Assembly: GCA_948567375.1 (NCBI GenBank)
Contig: OX419762.1
Location: 17,056,001 to 17,120,000 of the forward strand
Source of the DNA: Lunularia cruciata
Taxonomy: Eukaryota > Streptophyta > Marchantiopsida > Lunulariales > Lunulariaceae
Reading direction: 5' to 3'
DNA length: 64,000 nt
Shown: one piece after another, positions 46,054-58,330 of the stretch
Layout: every line of letters starts with the position of its first letter
Position numbering within the stretch: the stretch's first letter is position 1
Translations under genes and position numbers: made by a program
The notes under the pieces: model-generated
The model's input: the letters and a program-made list of their open reading frames with translations, nothing else
Databases searched by the model: none
Told to the model about the DNA's origin: nothing

Positions 46054-48097
46054 GATCCCCTCCAAATTCAATTCATAGCTTTTGACTTAGGACTCATATG
46101 AATGATCTATTTAGTGTGTTGGAAAATTTATCTTTAGGGCTAAATGGTAATGCAACTAGTTGACAATTTTGAGTACTTGAAAAAGCTATTGTAAAACAAT
46201 AAGTATCTAATGATTGAGTATGGAACCAAAGTAAGAATATAGTCTATGATCACTGTCACCCTTTCTATTGACTATAATAATATGTAATTGTTATTTCAAT
46301 TATTTCAATGGTTATTTAAAAAATGATTTGTAATGCAATAGTTCATCTATATTTGTATTTTTTCTAGGTTTCTATAGCAAAAGTTGTAAGCTTGAAATAT
46401 ACTTGATTACCATGCTTTTTATGATCACGGATTGAGCGTTAGATGTGTATTCTAATACGGGGATTACTTTACTTTGTTAGTTTATCTTGGGAGATATAGA
46501 GAAATTGCAAAGTTAGATAAGGTGTTTCAGTGCTTATATTTTAGCAATGCTCAATGATTTGTAATGGACATCTTAATATTGACCGTAATAATAGGTTCAT
46601 ATAAGAAATTAGGTTATGCTATTTATATCTAGTAGGTCTAGCAGATAAGATATTATCATGTATGTACTTCTAGTATCTCTGATTTAGAATTACCAATACC
46701 AAGGTAGGTAAGACAACCATTTCACTTTAAATCAGTTGGTGATTAATAATAATAAGAAAGATTCAGGTTGAAGAAGAGGCCGAGTAGGATGACCTAGTAG
46801 TGTAATACCAATAGCAAGACATATGATCTAGAGATGAAATTTGGTTTTGTAACATCTAGAAGGATATTACACATGATGGACTTAGTAGATCAAATAGAGG
46901 TATCACCAAAAGAGTACTTCTACTAATAAGCCAGAAATTAAAACATGCTTGGAAACTTTAGAATCAATAACTAGGCATATGATCTAGAGGTGAAACTTGG
47001 GGTGGTGACATGTGGATGGTATACATGATGGAGAAAGTAGATCAGATAGAGGTATTACCAAAAGAACACTTCTACTAATAGGGCAGAAGCCTAAATAGGC
47101 ATGAAAACTTTAGAGGCAATTTTGGAGGCCTAAACAAATAAATTAGGCCTAAAAATATGCAGATCCCCCCTTGCCAATAGAGAACAGGCAAGCCTTCCCC
47201 TCCTCCAAGTTTGTCTCATCAAGAGCTTTCCAACGGTACCTCACCCACGTGATTATGAGATTCCTATAGAAAGATTCTCTAAAAGATTCTCACTGATCAA
47301 AGCATATTTGACCAACCAGGTAGGACCAAGACCAACATGTCACTCATCTAAACAAGTAATCTAAGGGTGGAGGTTGCTGACATGTCATCTATCTATGTAC
47401 CTAATCCTATGGTGGAGCTTCTTTGGAGGAGATCCTCTTTGGCTATATAATAAAGAGAAGATTCTCCTTTGGGGCATTGGAGTTTGAGTATGGAATTCAT
47501 GTTTTCTCTATTGTATTTTTCTATCCTTGAAATATTACACCTAGAGGCCAAAAAGGGGATTCTTAGTTGATTAGATAATAAAGTTTTAAAAGTAGTGATA
47601 GATAATGTACAAAGAGTAGCTCAACATTATTTGGATGAAATCAAGGTCTTTTAGTATTATATTTATCAAATTCAATTATTTATTATTATAAAAATTTACT
47701 ATAATAAAGATTTTCCTATGATATAAAATTTTGAGTCTTAGATAAAAGAATCTGGAAGAAAATATATGAAAGATATAAGTTTTTTATATTATGTGTAGAA
47801 GTAATCATTTTATCCAAGTGTGATATATCTTTTCCAAGTTCTATATAATATTATGTTTTCTTCTTATTTCCAGTTTTTCTACAAAGAGGTCAATTAAAGT
47901 TTCTTTATTGTAATGTGTAGATAGTAAAATGGCCTAAATAAATATTTTCTTGTGTGCTAATTTATTATAACTACTTTATTCAAATCATCCGATGCTCAAG
48001 CATGACAATAGACTCTCAATAAACATAACATCTCATTTTTTTGAATTGACTCTCTTATATTGTCACATTTGCTTTGGACTCTTTTAGAAGAGTCTAG
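45250..48097. repeat. Tandem segmental duplication, copy 1
   Basis: Begins CTTGGTTTCCC and ends AGAAGAGTCTAG. Copy 2 begins at the next base with the same start and ends with the same end at 59596. Minus the solo LTR, copy 1 is about 2.1 kb. It carries the middle and N-terminal NOT2 pseudogene and AT-rich flank, with no other gene. Confidence 0.9.
46801..47539 (+). mobile_element. Solo LTR of the C family
   Basis: TGTAATACCAATAGC to AATATTACA, 739 bp, clearly alike to the C LTR (forward orientation on the plus strand). It interrupts copy 1 of the duplication: copy 2 reads GACCTAGAG uninterrupted at about 59050. CCTAG flanks both sides, with three extra bases on the left. Confidence 0.9.
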
Positions 48098-48355
48098 CTT
48101 GGTTTCCCTGATCAGCCTTCCCAGACTTCCCAACAATGTCTCTAGATGATTTTTTGACTACAACAAGCTAGTATTGATGCCCTTAATCTCTTGAGATGCG
48201 ATTGTGATGATGTTAATATTGATGTACCAATTGGTCATAAGACTCCAATTTTATAGCCACTCCCAAAGATCCTCTTGACTGCAATGATTGTGCCATCCCA
48301 AAAGAAGGTGGTCTAACAGCCTGAGCTGTAGCATGTAAGTGTGGAAGGTATGTAG
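48098..48355 (-). pseudogene. NOT2 pseudogene, second copy, C-terminal fragment
   Basis: Minus strand reads AVRPPSFGMAQSLQSRG and SYDQLVHQY, matching the NOT2 region near 45390. Cut by E4 at 48356. The conserved SVIRMS region lies outside the duplicated unit. Confidence 0.7.
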
Positions 48356-49553
48356 TGTCACACCATTTGTAACGTTGCATATAGATTGCTCTAACATTGG
48401 AATAACAATGATAGTAGTTAGACGTATTTTGGTAGTTACTCATAGACTACTTTTTGATGGTCAGAATTTGTGTTTAGAGTACTGGCTACATGGTGGGGTC
48501 CACCGTCACTTGCACCATTGAGTGTGCCTTCAATGGGACCATTGGGTGAGACCTAGGTCAAAATCAGGAGTATACCCTGGAATTGCAGCTCCAGAGAGCT
48601 CACTTCTCTATTGTTGAGCCTTAGAGTTCTTGGCTAGAGTGGATAGAAAGCCGGTGAGTGTCACCTAGAGTCTCTTAGCTGAAGTGGGTGTGGCTTGATT
48701 GTAATCAGTGCCCAATTGTTTGCAAATTATGGAGTGATAGATCAAGTACTAATCTGATTGAGTGTGATTCTAGTTGTGTAAACAAAATGATTACAATAGA
48801 GAAATGAGAGTCAAGGAGAATTGGGTGTAGGAATTGAGGGTGGTGGTGGTCTCTCCAAGCCCGATGGATCTTGGTACCTTGATCACAGCTCTGATTTCCT
48901 TGGGAGTGATTGTGTGCAAAAGCGTTGGCCAAATTTGGAGCCAAAGAGAGTTGATTTCAATTGGTCGTTGTGACTTTGAGCTCAAGAGGTGAAAACAAGA
49001 CCAATCTGGTACGAGTTGAGCTCCAAAAGTGAAATTGAAGGTGGAGTTGGGAACCCATTCTTGCAAATTAGAGATTTGACAATCCCCATCTTTCCAATTT
49101 GGCTTGAGTGAGGAGTTACCAGAGGATTTAGCAATTAGCCAACTTTAAGGATTTATGTCAAATTTTATGAAGGGTTTATGTTAGCTTTTTGGTTAGAAGA
49201 AATTTGATCCCATTCTTGGTGATCCTCATAGCTTAGGAAGTAGATAAGTACTCCAATTATGTCAAATACCAAATAATGATAGAGTCAATCCGGTGTTGAT
49301 TCATGAGATGGAGAGTTTTTGTTTAGTCTTCTTGTGATTGGACTCTCTCTATTCTCTACATCCTTTTTGTGCACCATGTTTATATGAGGTGCTTGAATTA
49401 AGAGTGTTAATGCTCTTGTTTGCTCTTGATAGTGAGGCTAGAGTGATGACCAATCATACTACTTGTGTTTCTCTCCAATGAGGCAAGAAGTGATGACCTA
49501 CAGACTATAAGAGCACTTGTTGTGATGGCATATTACAGGTTTCCCTTTCCCCT
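48356..49553 (+). repeat. 5' LTR of E4
   Basis: Starts TGTCACACCATTTG. The right end is placed just before TAGTATCATTGT, a worn primer site. About 1.2 kb, alike to E1 and E2. Confidence 0.75.
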
Positions 49554-49859
49554 AGTATCATTGTTGTAGTTGGAGCTAGATAAGTCGGTGAGGTTCAATT
49601 GGTGGTGTTGGCACTTAGAGGTATTGGCACTTGGTGGTGATTTTTGGTACGTACTTATGGTGGTTCTCGTTGCAATTCTTGGTTATTTTGTCATGATGGA
49701 GTTCTTTAGGGATTCTAGAGAAATAATGCTGCAATACATAGTGGGTTTACTTGGAGTGGGGCTTAGTATCAGCCTGTATTTAAAGTTCCAATGAGGGAGG
49801 AGATTGACTCTAAGTTGGAGTTTGACATATGAGCTGATTTAGTTGAGAGTGCACTTGTT

Positions 49860-51060
49860 TTGTCTGCACTGTTGTTGTGGGACATGGACAAGATTTATGG
49901 GGCATCCAAAGGTCTTAGGCATTACTCAAATATAGTGGGTACCATTGAGTTGGATGACTTTATCCAAGAGTTTGATAGTTAGTGTGATCTACAGCAAATG
50001 CAAAACCAACTTTGTTCACACCCTTCATGGCATGGAAGGGGTTATTTTAGCATTTAGAGGGTCCATCAATGGATGACTACCATGAGTTCAACAGAGCTCA
50101 TTTGGAGGAGATTGAGCTATGGAGACAATATTGGTCTTTGAACTATATCTCCATTACTTCAAGCTCAATTTCTAGGGGAAGATCAACAATACCCACGAGT
50201 TTGAGCTCTAATAACGTTGGTGGATCTCTTGGAGATGGTGTTACTACGCATGGAGGTATGACTACAAGAGGTGGTGTAGTACCAGGGTTTAACCTCATGG
50301 TAGAGTTCTTCCAATGTTTGAGGCAAAATTACCAAGGAGTGTGGACTGGTAAGCTAAGGAGCTTGTAAGAGGTCCAACAAAAGGCTTAAGAGAGCCTAAG
50401 CGAGGCATACACATACATGAGTGGCTGATCAATTTTACTTGGGGATTTATTGAGGCCCAAGTAGTCCAATTTTGGTATGGGATACTAGATTGGGAGTTGC
50501 AATGTAGAGTCTATGATTTTACATTGTTATAGGCTACTTTGCCTACTTTGGTAGTGGTCTTTGGTTTGGCAGAGCATATTGAGCCCAACATGGTGGAGGA
50601 GAGAGTGGTGACATCTAGATTTGGTAGGGAGACCTCATCCACAACAATTACTTCTTTCAAAGTGCAATAGAGTGTACCATGCCAAGTTGGTTTTTGAGGA
50701 CAGGGTGGATAGCCTAGGTCTTATAGAGCGAGTGGATGGCCTAATGTAGCTAAACCCTTACCTTTATTTTTGGGTCAACAATAGCCAATGAGTGGTGGTG
50801 TTGCTTGTTGGACTTGTAGTGGACCTCATCATAGAAGAGAGTACCCTCACGATAGCGGACCTGATACCTCTAGTGCATCATAGGCATCATAGAGACAATG
50901 TGAGCATTGTTATAGATTTGGTCACACTAGTGATCGATGCTTTGACCTACACCCGGAGTTATGGAGTGGTAAGGCTGCTATGGCAGGCAGTAGAAGAGCT
51001 CTAGGTCATGGAAGACAAGGTCGTAGAGGTGGTGGTAGAGGATCTACACCTAGTAGAGAT
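49860..51060 (+). pseudogene. E4 gag remnant with zinc knuckle
   Basis: Pieces MDDYHEFNRAHLEEIELWRQ (50069) and LMVEFFQCLRQNYQGVWTGK lie in a gag position. They are followed by a CCHC knuckle CEHCYRFGHTSDRC (about 50899-50940) and a Gly/Arg-rich stretch. A possible second, degraded knuckle (CWTCSGPHHRREYP) precedes it. Many stops. Confidence 0.7.
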
Positions 51061-51829
51061 GTGGTACCTGCCCTTACTTTTGATATAGTCATAGCTACTC
51101 ACATTTAGCAGTTGGAGTAGAGATTGGCTAGCATGGTCATAGCTCAAAGGAGATCAGATTCAGGTGTTGAGGCTTCCACCTCATATGTTGGTGATAGAGA
51201 TGCCTTGGATTTCATGTGTAGACCAGCACAAGTAGATGCATCTACCGTAGTGACTAAGAGTGTAGTATGTGCTCCAAAGCCTCGAAGAGCATCAATGGAG
51301 TTGGACCCACAGAGAGGAGAGGTTGTTAGACAGGTCAGACTTCTCCAGTCTTTTACACTCTTTAAGGCACTATAGATAACATCCATGGCTCCTAGACATC
51401 CTAGTGCAAGTGTGGTAGGTGGTGATGGGGTGCATGATGGACTACCTACTAGTTAGCCACCTACTACTACACAGATTGAGTCTAGCACGATGTTGGGGGG
51501 GTCAGCTGATTATGTGCTTTCCATTATTCTTAGCCAATGACATGTTTACATTAGGAGTTGACCCAACCTTAGTGTTCTGGTTGGTTGCCATGCTTTGTAA
51601 GAGTAGAGATGATGTGGGTCCTACTACCAGAGTAGAGGTGGTTGATGTGGAGCTGACTTGGTTGAGGAGCATGGGATCTGCTTAGCAACCAATGGTTTAT
51701 GGCAAGTAGTAGCGGCTAGACTAGAGGAGTAACCAACTAGAACGGCCTTTAAGTGAGTGCGGTTTACACCTAGGGCTGTCTTGTTGGATAATCAAAGGGG
51801 GATTTTTTGGTTAATGGGACTTTCAAGGA

Positions 51830-52200
51830 AGTTTTAGACACCACATAGGGTCTTATTAGACTTTGGTGCATAGCCCTTTATGTTGGAGAAGGCTACAATT
51901 GTCAATCTGGAGTTACAAATGATCAGTGTAAAGAGGTGTCTATTTTAGATCTAGACATCTCTAGGTGGTGGTTCTACATAGTACATCACATGTGGAGAGC
52001 TGGTTGTTCAGATTCATCCCGGTCATCCAATTGACAGCTCTATGGTGAGAGCTCATGCCATTGCAACCATTATTGCGTTGTATGATGTGTTAGTTAGGAG
52101 AGCACTGTTATACTCCATGTGTTTCAATATTGACTATTGGGAGGAAATAGCCTCCTATAGACCAGGTTGGTAGATGAAGGATGAGTATGTCACCTACCAA
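51830..52200 (+). pseudogene. E4 protease remnant
   Basis: LLDFGA, a stop, PFMLEKATIVNLELQ, then VQIHPGHPIDSSMVRAHAI and YDVLVRRALLYSMCF. This fits a retropepsin-type domain, with D-F-G at the active site. Position between gag and the methyltransferase supports the call. Confidence 0.6.
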
Positions 52201-52348
52201 TAAGCTTCAATAGTGGTAGTCTTGGCTCATTACAATCCAAGACCATGGCGGCTTCAATTTCAACTTTCAATGGTTCTGTAACTTGGCCTGGTGATTTATT
52301 GGAAGGGAACAACCATGCAAAGGATACTCTAGTACCAGAGGAGATTAC

Positions 52349-53495
52349 TTGGATTGGAGTACAAGTGGGATTGTTCCATCTACCTTGGATGTTCCATTGT
52401 GGAGTTCAAAGGAGGCTTTGCAACAACATGTAGATCAATTAGTGCAGCAGGCTTGGAGTAGATCCTTTGTGCCACTAGGAAACCAATGTGAGGATGAGCC
52501 TCTAGAGTCAATTACCTTAACACCTCTAGATACCACACTCATTGATTGGCAATATCTAGTAGAGGTAGTATGCCTATTGGAGTTGCTTGGTGGGATAAGT
52601 ACTAGACTAGCTACGATACTACAAGCGGGTATACAAGTATAAAGGTACTTGTACGTGGAGAGAGATGATATTGCTAGATGATTCTCTCTCTATCATGTGG
52701 TACACTTAGCCTATTAGTATCCTAAGTTATTACCGCTATCAACAATCAGAGGAAGGCCCTACCAGCAAACATTTCTTTGTTGGGGATGCATGATCTAGAT
52801 AGACATTGGCCTATTCATTTGGTGATTTCTAGATGGTCATGTCAAGGACATATACGTGTTGGCCAAGGTTTGGTTCTTGGGATCCCTAGTTTGGTGTGTT
52901 TTGGGAGATGTTACGTATACTACAATATCTTTAGGTTCATCCATCTATTTCTCCAACTTACATTTTGGAGAACATCCCTTTTATAGGTGATTCTTACACC
53001 CAAGTGGTGGTGAGTACATCAGGTCCATTCTTGGATGGGACCTATTGTGTTGTTAGATGCAACCAGAGTGGGATCACGAGCTCATCATCTTAGTCTTTGG
53101 TGGACAAACCTCTTACCTAGAGAGGTTCTACAACACGCTTATGATAGGATTCAACAACTAGACCATATTATTGTTGATGGCATCTTGGATGTTGCACATC
53201 AGTCTCAAAAAATGGTAGTGGCCAATAGGTCACCTATGGTAGTGGTGAACCTAGTTGGATAGCCCAGAGCCACTTTTCCCACACTTATGATTTTCCAAGG
53301 CTCCCATGCTTTTTGAGAGGGGAGTCTTGGATTGGTTTGGGACTCATAGTAGTAGCAATTGGTGGAGCCCAATGCCAATGAGAGAGAGTGGGTGATGCAT
53401 TTTTGTGCTAGTATTACCATTGTTCCAGCAATGTTAGAGGCATTCAAGTGTCAAGTGTTAAGTCAAGATATAGACCTAAACTATTTGACATGGAT
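52349..53495 (+). pseudogene. C5-cytosine DNA methyltransferase remnant inside E4
   Basis: Collinear with C5 DNA methyltransferases across three frames. Motif I is CLLELLGGISTRLATILQAG (about 52570-52630, SAM binding). Motif II is YVERDDIA (about 52649-52672). The catalytic motif IV region is HLVISRWSCQGHIRVGQGL, with Cys codon 52840-52842 and Ser in place of the usual preceding Pro. Motif VI is YILENIPFIGDS, with Glu codon 52968-52970. The motif VIII region is SRAHHLSLWWTNLLP (about 53070-53115). A C-terminal stretch EPNANEREWV to LSQDIDLNYLTW (53359-53495) resembles motifs IX-X. Frame changes fall near 52750, 52880 and 53030, and stops are present. Methyltransferase capture by gypsy elements has been reported in charophyte algae and dinoflagellates. 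This copy is dead. Confidence 0.8.
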
Positions 53496-54199
53496 TGTGA
53501 GCCTTGGTTTGGTAGAGCAGCGTACGATGCGCTTGATAAGCATCACCACTCAGACACTTGTGAGCTTTGTGCCTATTGAGACGATCCAAGCGCATGTTGG
53601 GAGCAATGGACCAAGTGGATAGGGTATTCGTGGGACAAAACCAGAGGCTACTAGAGAGAGTGGTCTACTTGGAGTCCATCCATGTGAGTATGGTCTACTT
53701 GGATTTCCTTGGTCTACTTGGGATGTAGCTACATGATGTATGGAGCTTGCAACCAGAGTAGAGGGAGTTTTTCACACTAAGGTTGGGACCTCTAGTGGTT
53801 AGGAGCATGACAATACTGCTCCCAAGGGCCTAGTATAGCAACCAATCAATACATCTTCCACTCCTACAATAGTTACATGAGGATACTTGGGAGCCAGATC
53901 TTGGACCCAAGCTTACAGGAGAGGAAAGATAGAGGGTTTGGATGTTCTTGAGGAGCTACATGAGTTGTTTTGCCTTCAGTATGAAGGATTTGGGTGCTCT
54001 AAAGGGACTTAGTATTTGGATTGAGCTGACTAACAATACACCAATTTTTTGACATCCCTATCAATATAGTGACATGGAGAGAGCATTGATTCAAAACTAG
54101 AGTAGTGATCTTTTTGAGGCTGGTTTGGTGTAGATTTCACATGGAGAGTATGGATCAGCTATAGGAATGCCCACCAAGAAGGATATGCTTGGCAACTAC

Positions 54200-55330
54200 A
54201 CAAATAGGTAGATGCATGGAGATTACCATTCTATCAACCGATAGACTAAGGTTGATTGGTATACCTACATCAAGGAGATCTTTGATGCGATTGGGCATGG
54301 AAAGTTCTTTAGTACTTTGGATCTTTGAGCAAAATATCATCAATTGCTAATCAGAGAGGAAGATAAGTCCAAGACAACATTTTAGGCTATTGATCCTCAT
54401 AGTAAGGATATGTTATATCAGTGGAGGTTCTTACTATTTGGGTTAAAGAATGTTCCTACCAAGTTCCAAAGGGTCATGGATAGGATCCTAGCTGGATTGG
54501 ATTCTGCTTGGTGCTATATTGATGATATTTTGGTCTATAGCAGTACTATGGAGGAGCATGAGAGACATGTGTTGGAGGTGTTTGAGAGGTTGAGATCTCA
54601 TGGATTCAAATTACATCCTAGGAAGTGTAGGTTCTTCAATGAGCAGATTGAGTATTTGGGTTACACTATCTACCTTGGAGGACTTGGTGTTTAATAGACC
54701 AAGGTAGAGGCTATTGCATGTATTCCTTGGCCTATGGATGTGAGCAGAGTGTGAGCATTCCTTGGGTTGGTGAACTTCTATCGCCATTATGTTAGAGGAT
54801 TTAGTGCCATTGCCAAGGCCTTGACAAAGTTGACCAAGCTTACACAAGAGTGGTGTTGGGGAGATGAGTAAAAAAGAGCCTTTGTAGAGCTCAAGGAGAG
54901 GTTGACATTTGCTCCTATTTTGAGGAGACCAATCAAAGGATGACCATTTCAGATTCACATTAATTGGAGTATGTTGGGGCTTGGAGCAATGCTCACCTAA
55001 CATGATCATGAGGAGAAGGATTTTGTGGTGGCCTATGCTAGTTGCTCCAACAATTCAGCAAAGGTAAAGTATAGTTCATATGAGAGAGAGTGCTTGGAAG
55101 CAATATGTGCAATAACACATTTATAATGTTACCTATTTGGTAACCCCTTTACTCTCATCATTGATCATCAACCATTGAAGTGGTTGATGGAGTCTAACAA
55201 GCTTTAGGGAAGCTTGCATGATGGGCTTTGATTTTACAAGTGTATGATTTTATAGTTATTCATAGACCTGGAATGGTGAACCGTGATGCAGATAAGTTGA
55301 GTGGAAATCCATGTCCTAGCTAGCAAGATT
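54200..55330 (+). pseudogene. E4 reverse transcriptase and RNase H remnant
   Basis: RT has QWRFLLFGLKNVPTKFQRVM and the catalytic [11 protein letters not shown] (54410-54694), then HPRKCRFFNEQIEYLGYTI. RNase H-like pieces: YSSYERECLEAICAI and DHQPLKWLM near 55075-55195. Stops before and after the central RT frame. Confidence 0.85.
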
Positions 55331-55679
55331 AGACCGGAGCATGTTGGCATGGGAAGACAGATGAGGAGATGGTGCCAAGTTGGCATGCATCTACCTTTCT
55401 CTGTATATTTTTTGAGGCTTTGGTGGCATCTCTCTCAGCACATACAAGAGGAGTTATTGAGGTCACATATCTCTAGAGTGGAGATAGTGATATAGTTCAG
55501 CAAGATATTTATGATAATGTCTTAGTGATGGACTATCTTTGCATGGTATTGTGGATGGCACAATTGGGGCCAAGGAGAGAGACCATGTTATTCAGCAAGC
55601 CAGGCGGTTCATATTGGAGGGCAAACACCTTCTCTATGTATGGGAGGATGGTAGAATGAGAGTAGTACCACTTCCATCT

Positions 55680-56640
55680 TAGAGACCACAATTGGTCTGT
55701 CAAGCTCATGAGGAGCTAGGATATTTTGGATTAAAGCGTACATATAGATTAATCCAGAGTCATTATTGGTAGCACAATATGAAAATTGATGTACAACAAT
55801 TTGTTGTCAAATGTGTGGTTTGTGACCAAGTTAGAGCATCATTTAATGCTCCTACGCCATAGTTATACCCATTACCTATCATGGGATTGGATTATTGTTG
55901 GATTTTGGACTTTGTTTGACCTTTTCCATTGATTGTGAGACATCATTGGTATGTTTTGGTGATGGTGGAGCACTTCTCCAAGTGGATTGAGTTGGTGGCA
56001 CTTCCTGACAAGCCCAATGAAGGGATGACTTACTCGTTCCTAGATCAAGTTCTTAGTCATTTTGGTGCACCAATTGAGGTTTTGATTGATCAGGGTACAA
56101 ATTTTTTGGAGGAGTTTTAAGTCTTGTGTGATAAGGTTTTGATTGATCATCATATTACCTCTTGAGATCACCTTGAGGTAGATGGTTTAGCAAAGAGAGT
56201 GGTTCAAACAATGAAGAGAGGATTGCAAAAGTATGGTTTGCAGAGAGGCCACTTGGGAGATTGGGATCTCTAGTTACCTTGGTTGGCCATGGGCTATTGA
56301 TTCAACCAGCAAGCCTCCTTAGCATCCTTCTCTCCTTACTTTCTACTCTATGGACAAGATCCAAATTTACTTGTAGCCATTTGTTGAGATGCTACCATAG
56401 TGTTAGACTTGGATGATCCATATGTAAGGATGAGTGCATGTTCTCAACGTGTAAAGATCTTTTGGAGAGTGATGCCAATGGCCTTTGAGAACTTGGCAAT
56501 TTCTCAGCATAAGGATACCTTATGTTATACTAGCATTGAAGGAGGAGGCTATAGACCCTCAATTTGTCAATTTCATCTAGGTGATTGTATATCTACAACA
56601 CACAACACCGATGACACTTGTTTCTACAGGCGGCACTATC
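55680..56640 (+). pseudogene. E4 integrase remnant
   Basis: Zinc region: HEELGYFGLKRTYRLIQSHY and VKCVVCDQVRASF (about 55700-55845, HHCC visible). Core: VLVMVEHFSKWIELVALPD, and LIDQGTNFLEEF with the second Asp (55929-56120). The tail includes ILRMHKALPSKVLMLE-like sequence leading to the PHD finger. Confidence 0.85.
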
Positions 56641-56794
56641 TTGAGAATGCACAAGGCTTTGCCATCTAAAGTCCTTATGTTGGAAGACATGATGGTGTTG
56701 TTTGGAAGGATCATGTGCGCCATGCCCCCTCCCAAACATTGATGGTATTATGGACCCAAGCTTGGTACTTGTACTTGTACGTGTAGGCCTGCGG

Positions 56795-56916
56795 TGTATG
56801 TTATGCGGCTCTTCTAGTGGAGCCTTTGTGTTATTAGTGTGTGATAGTTGTTTGAGAGTATGGCACATGGCATGTATGACTCCTCCCCTCACGGATAGTG
56901 GTTATGCCCTAGATGT
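56795..56916 (+). pseudogene. PHD finger at the end of the E4 polyprotein
   Basis: CMLC, 11 residues, CDSC, four residues, H-M-A-C, then TPPL and, one frame over, WLCPRC: the full C4HC3 ligand set of a PHD zinc finger with its usual spacing and the conserved Trp and PPL. An acidic/Leu stretch before CDSC is also typical. A one-base frame change and a stop lie between PPL and WLCPRC. It occupies the place where A, B and C have a chromodomain. Confidence 0.78.
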
Positions 56917-57090
56917 ACTTGACCTATAGCTAGTTCATCCTGTGTATGGTATAGATCGTAGATAGGCAACTAATGATGGGGCTCAATAGCACCCAACCTC
57001 TTGATCTTTTGCCCACCATAGGGTATACCATATATTTGGAGTAGATGGCTATTTGGAGCTAGAAAGATCTAACGTCAGCTAGGGGGTGAT

Positions 57091-57725
57091 TGTGACACTT
57101 TAGAGTTCATGTATGACTTATGTGTGAATTGTGCTTCTATAATGTATGATGTTGACAATGATGTATATTATATAGCAATATGTATATGCACAACAACTAT
57201 CATGCCATTTGTAGCTAGATTGCTCAGACACTAGAGTAGTAGTGATAGTAGTTAGAGGTATTTTGGTAATTACTCATAGACTACTTTCCAACGGTCAGAT
57301 TTTGTGTTCAGGGTACTGACTACATGGTGGGACCCACCATCACTTGCACAATTCACACTATCAAGTGTACCGTCAGCAAGACCGTTGGGATGAGACCTAG
57401 GTTGAAATCAAGAGTATACCCTAGAAGTGCAGCTCTAGAGAGCTCACTTCTCTATTGTTGAGCCTACGAGTTCTTGGCTAAAGTGGACAGAAAGCTGGTG
57501 AGCATCACCTAGAGTCTCTTAGCTAGAGTGGGTGTGGCTTGACTGTAATCAATGTCCAACTATTGGCAGATTATGGAGTGATAGATCAAGTACTAATCTG
57601 ATTGAGTGTGATTCCAGTTGTGTAAACAAACTAATTATTGTGGCACTTTAGAGTTCATGTATGACTTATGTGTGAGTTGTGCTTTGATAGTGTACGATGT
57701 TGACAGCGATGTGTATACACATGAT
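57091..57725 (+). repeat. Rearranged 3' LTR of E4
   Basis: Starts TGTGACACTTTAGAG and follows the 5' half of the E LTR to about 57635. It then restarts with TGTGGCACTTTAGAG and repeats about 84 bp of the LTR start before meeting duplication sequence at 57726. The 3' half of the LTR is missing. Confidence 0.75.
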
Positions 57726-58330
57726 AGTAGAACTACCTCCCAATAATGCCCATGTAGAGAAGCTGGTTGATACTTCATATGTTGGTGCGGAACATATGAA
57801 CCTCCTAGCAAAAACTTGACTAACCTTCCCATTGGGAAGTGTTAAGATTGAATTGTTGCCAATGCATTTTTGTGTTACTATTCCTTGTGTTGCATTTTAG
57901 AGGTCAAATTAGTGCTCCCACCCACAAGACCTTGTAGCCCTCCCCTTGAAGTCTGTAGAGTAGTCAGTTGTGGGAAATCATTCATGTAAAAGGCAACTCC
58001 ATTATTTGTACTTCCATCATTCCTCAGACCTAAGCTACCAAGTTGCACATTAGCTGAAGGTACTTGTATGCTTGAACATGGAGATGATGAAAAATTGCTC
58101 CCAAGTTGTGAGACAGCTTGTGGTGTTGCTCTACAGATCATAGCCAAAAGGTCATCAGATGGACTATAAGTTGATGAAGATATGTTTACTCCTAGCTGTA
58201 GCATAGAATTGAATAGAATTACTAGCAGCTGTAGCCCAGGTCCTTGTACACCATTTCCACTACTATTGCTTAAGGGGTTTGGGGTGAATCTAAGGTTTTG
58301 ACCTCCTCAACTTCAGTTCATAGCTTTTGA
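57726..58330 (-). pseudogene. NOT2 pseudogene, second copy, N-terminal fragment
   Basis: Contains LLAMICRATPQAVSQLGSNF, then VQLGSLGLRNDGSTNNGVA and MNDFPQLTTLQTSRGGLQG. The frame 57878-58204 is open for 108 residues, longer than in copy 1. Joins the fragment 48098-48355 across E4. Confidence 0.75.

Larger units (their letters stand above)
48356..57725 (+). mobile_element. E4: gypsy element carrying DNA methyltransferase and PHD finger remnants
   Basis: 9.4-kb plus-strand element inserted in duplication copy 2. Flanks TGTAG (48351-48355) and AGTAG (57726-57730) fit a 5-bp target duplication with one mismatch. Order: LTR, primer site, gag with zinc knuckle, protease, C5 methyltransferase, RT, RNase H, integrase, PHD finger, polypurine tract (57082-57090), and a rearranged 3' LTR. 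All coding parts are badly decayed. The lineage differs from A/B/C, because it has no chromodomain. Confidence 0.85.
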
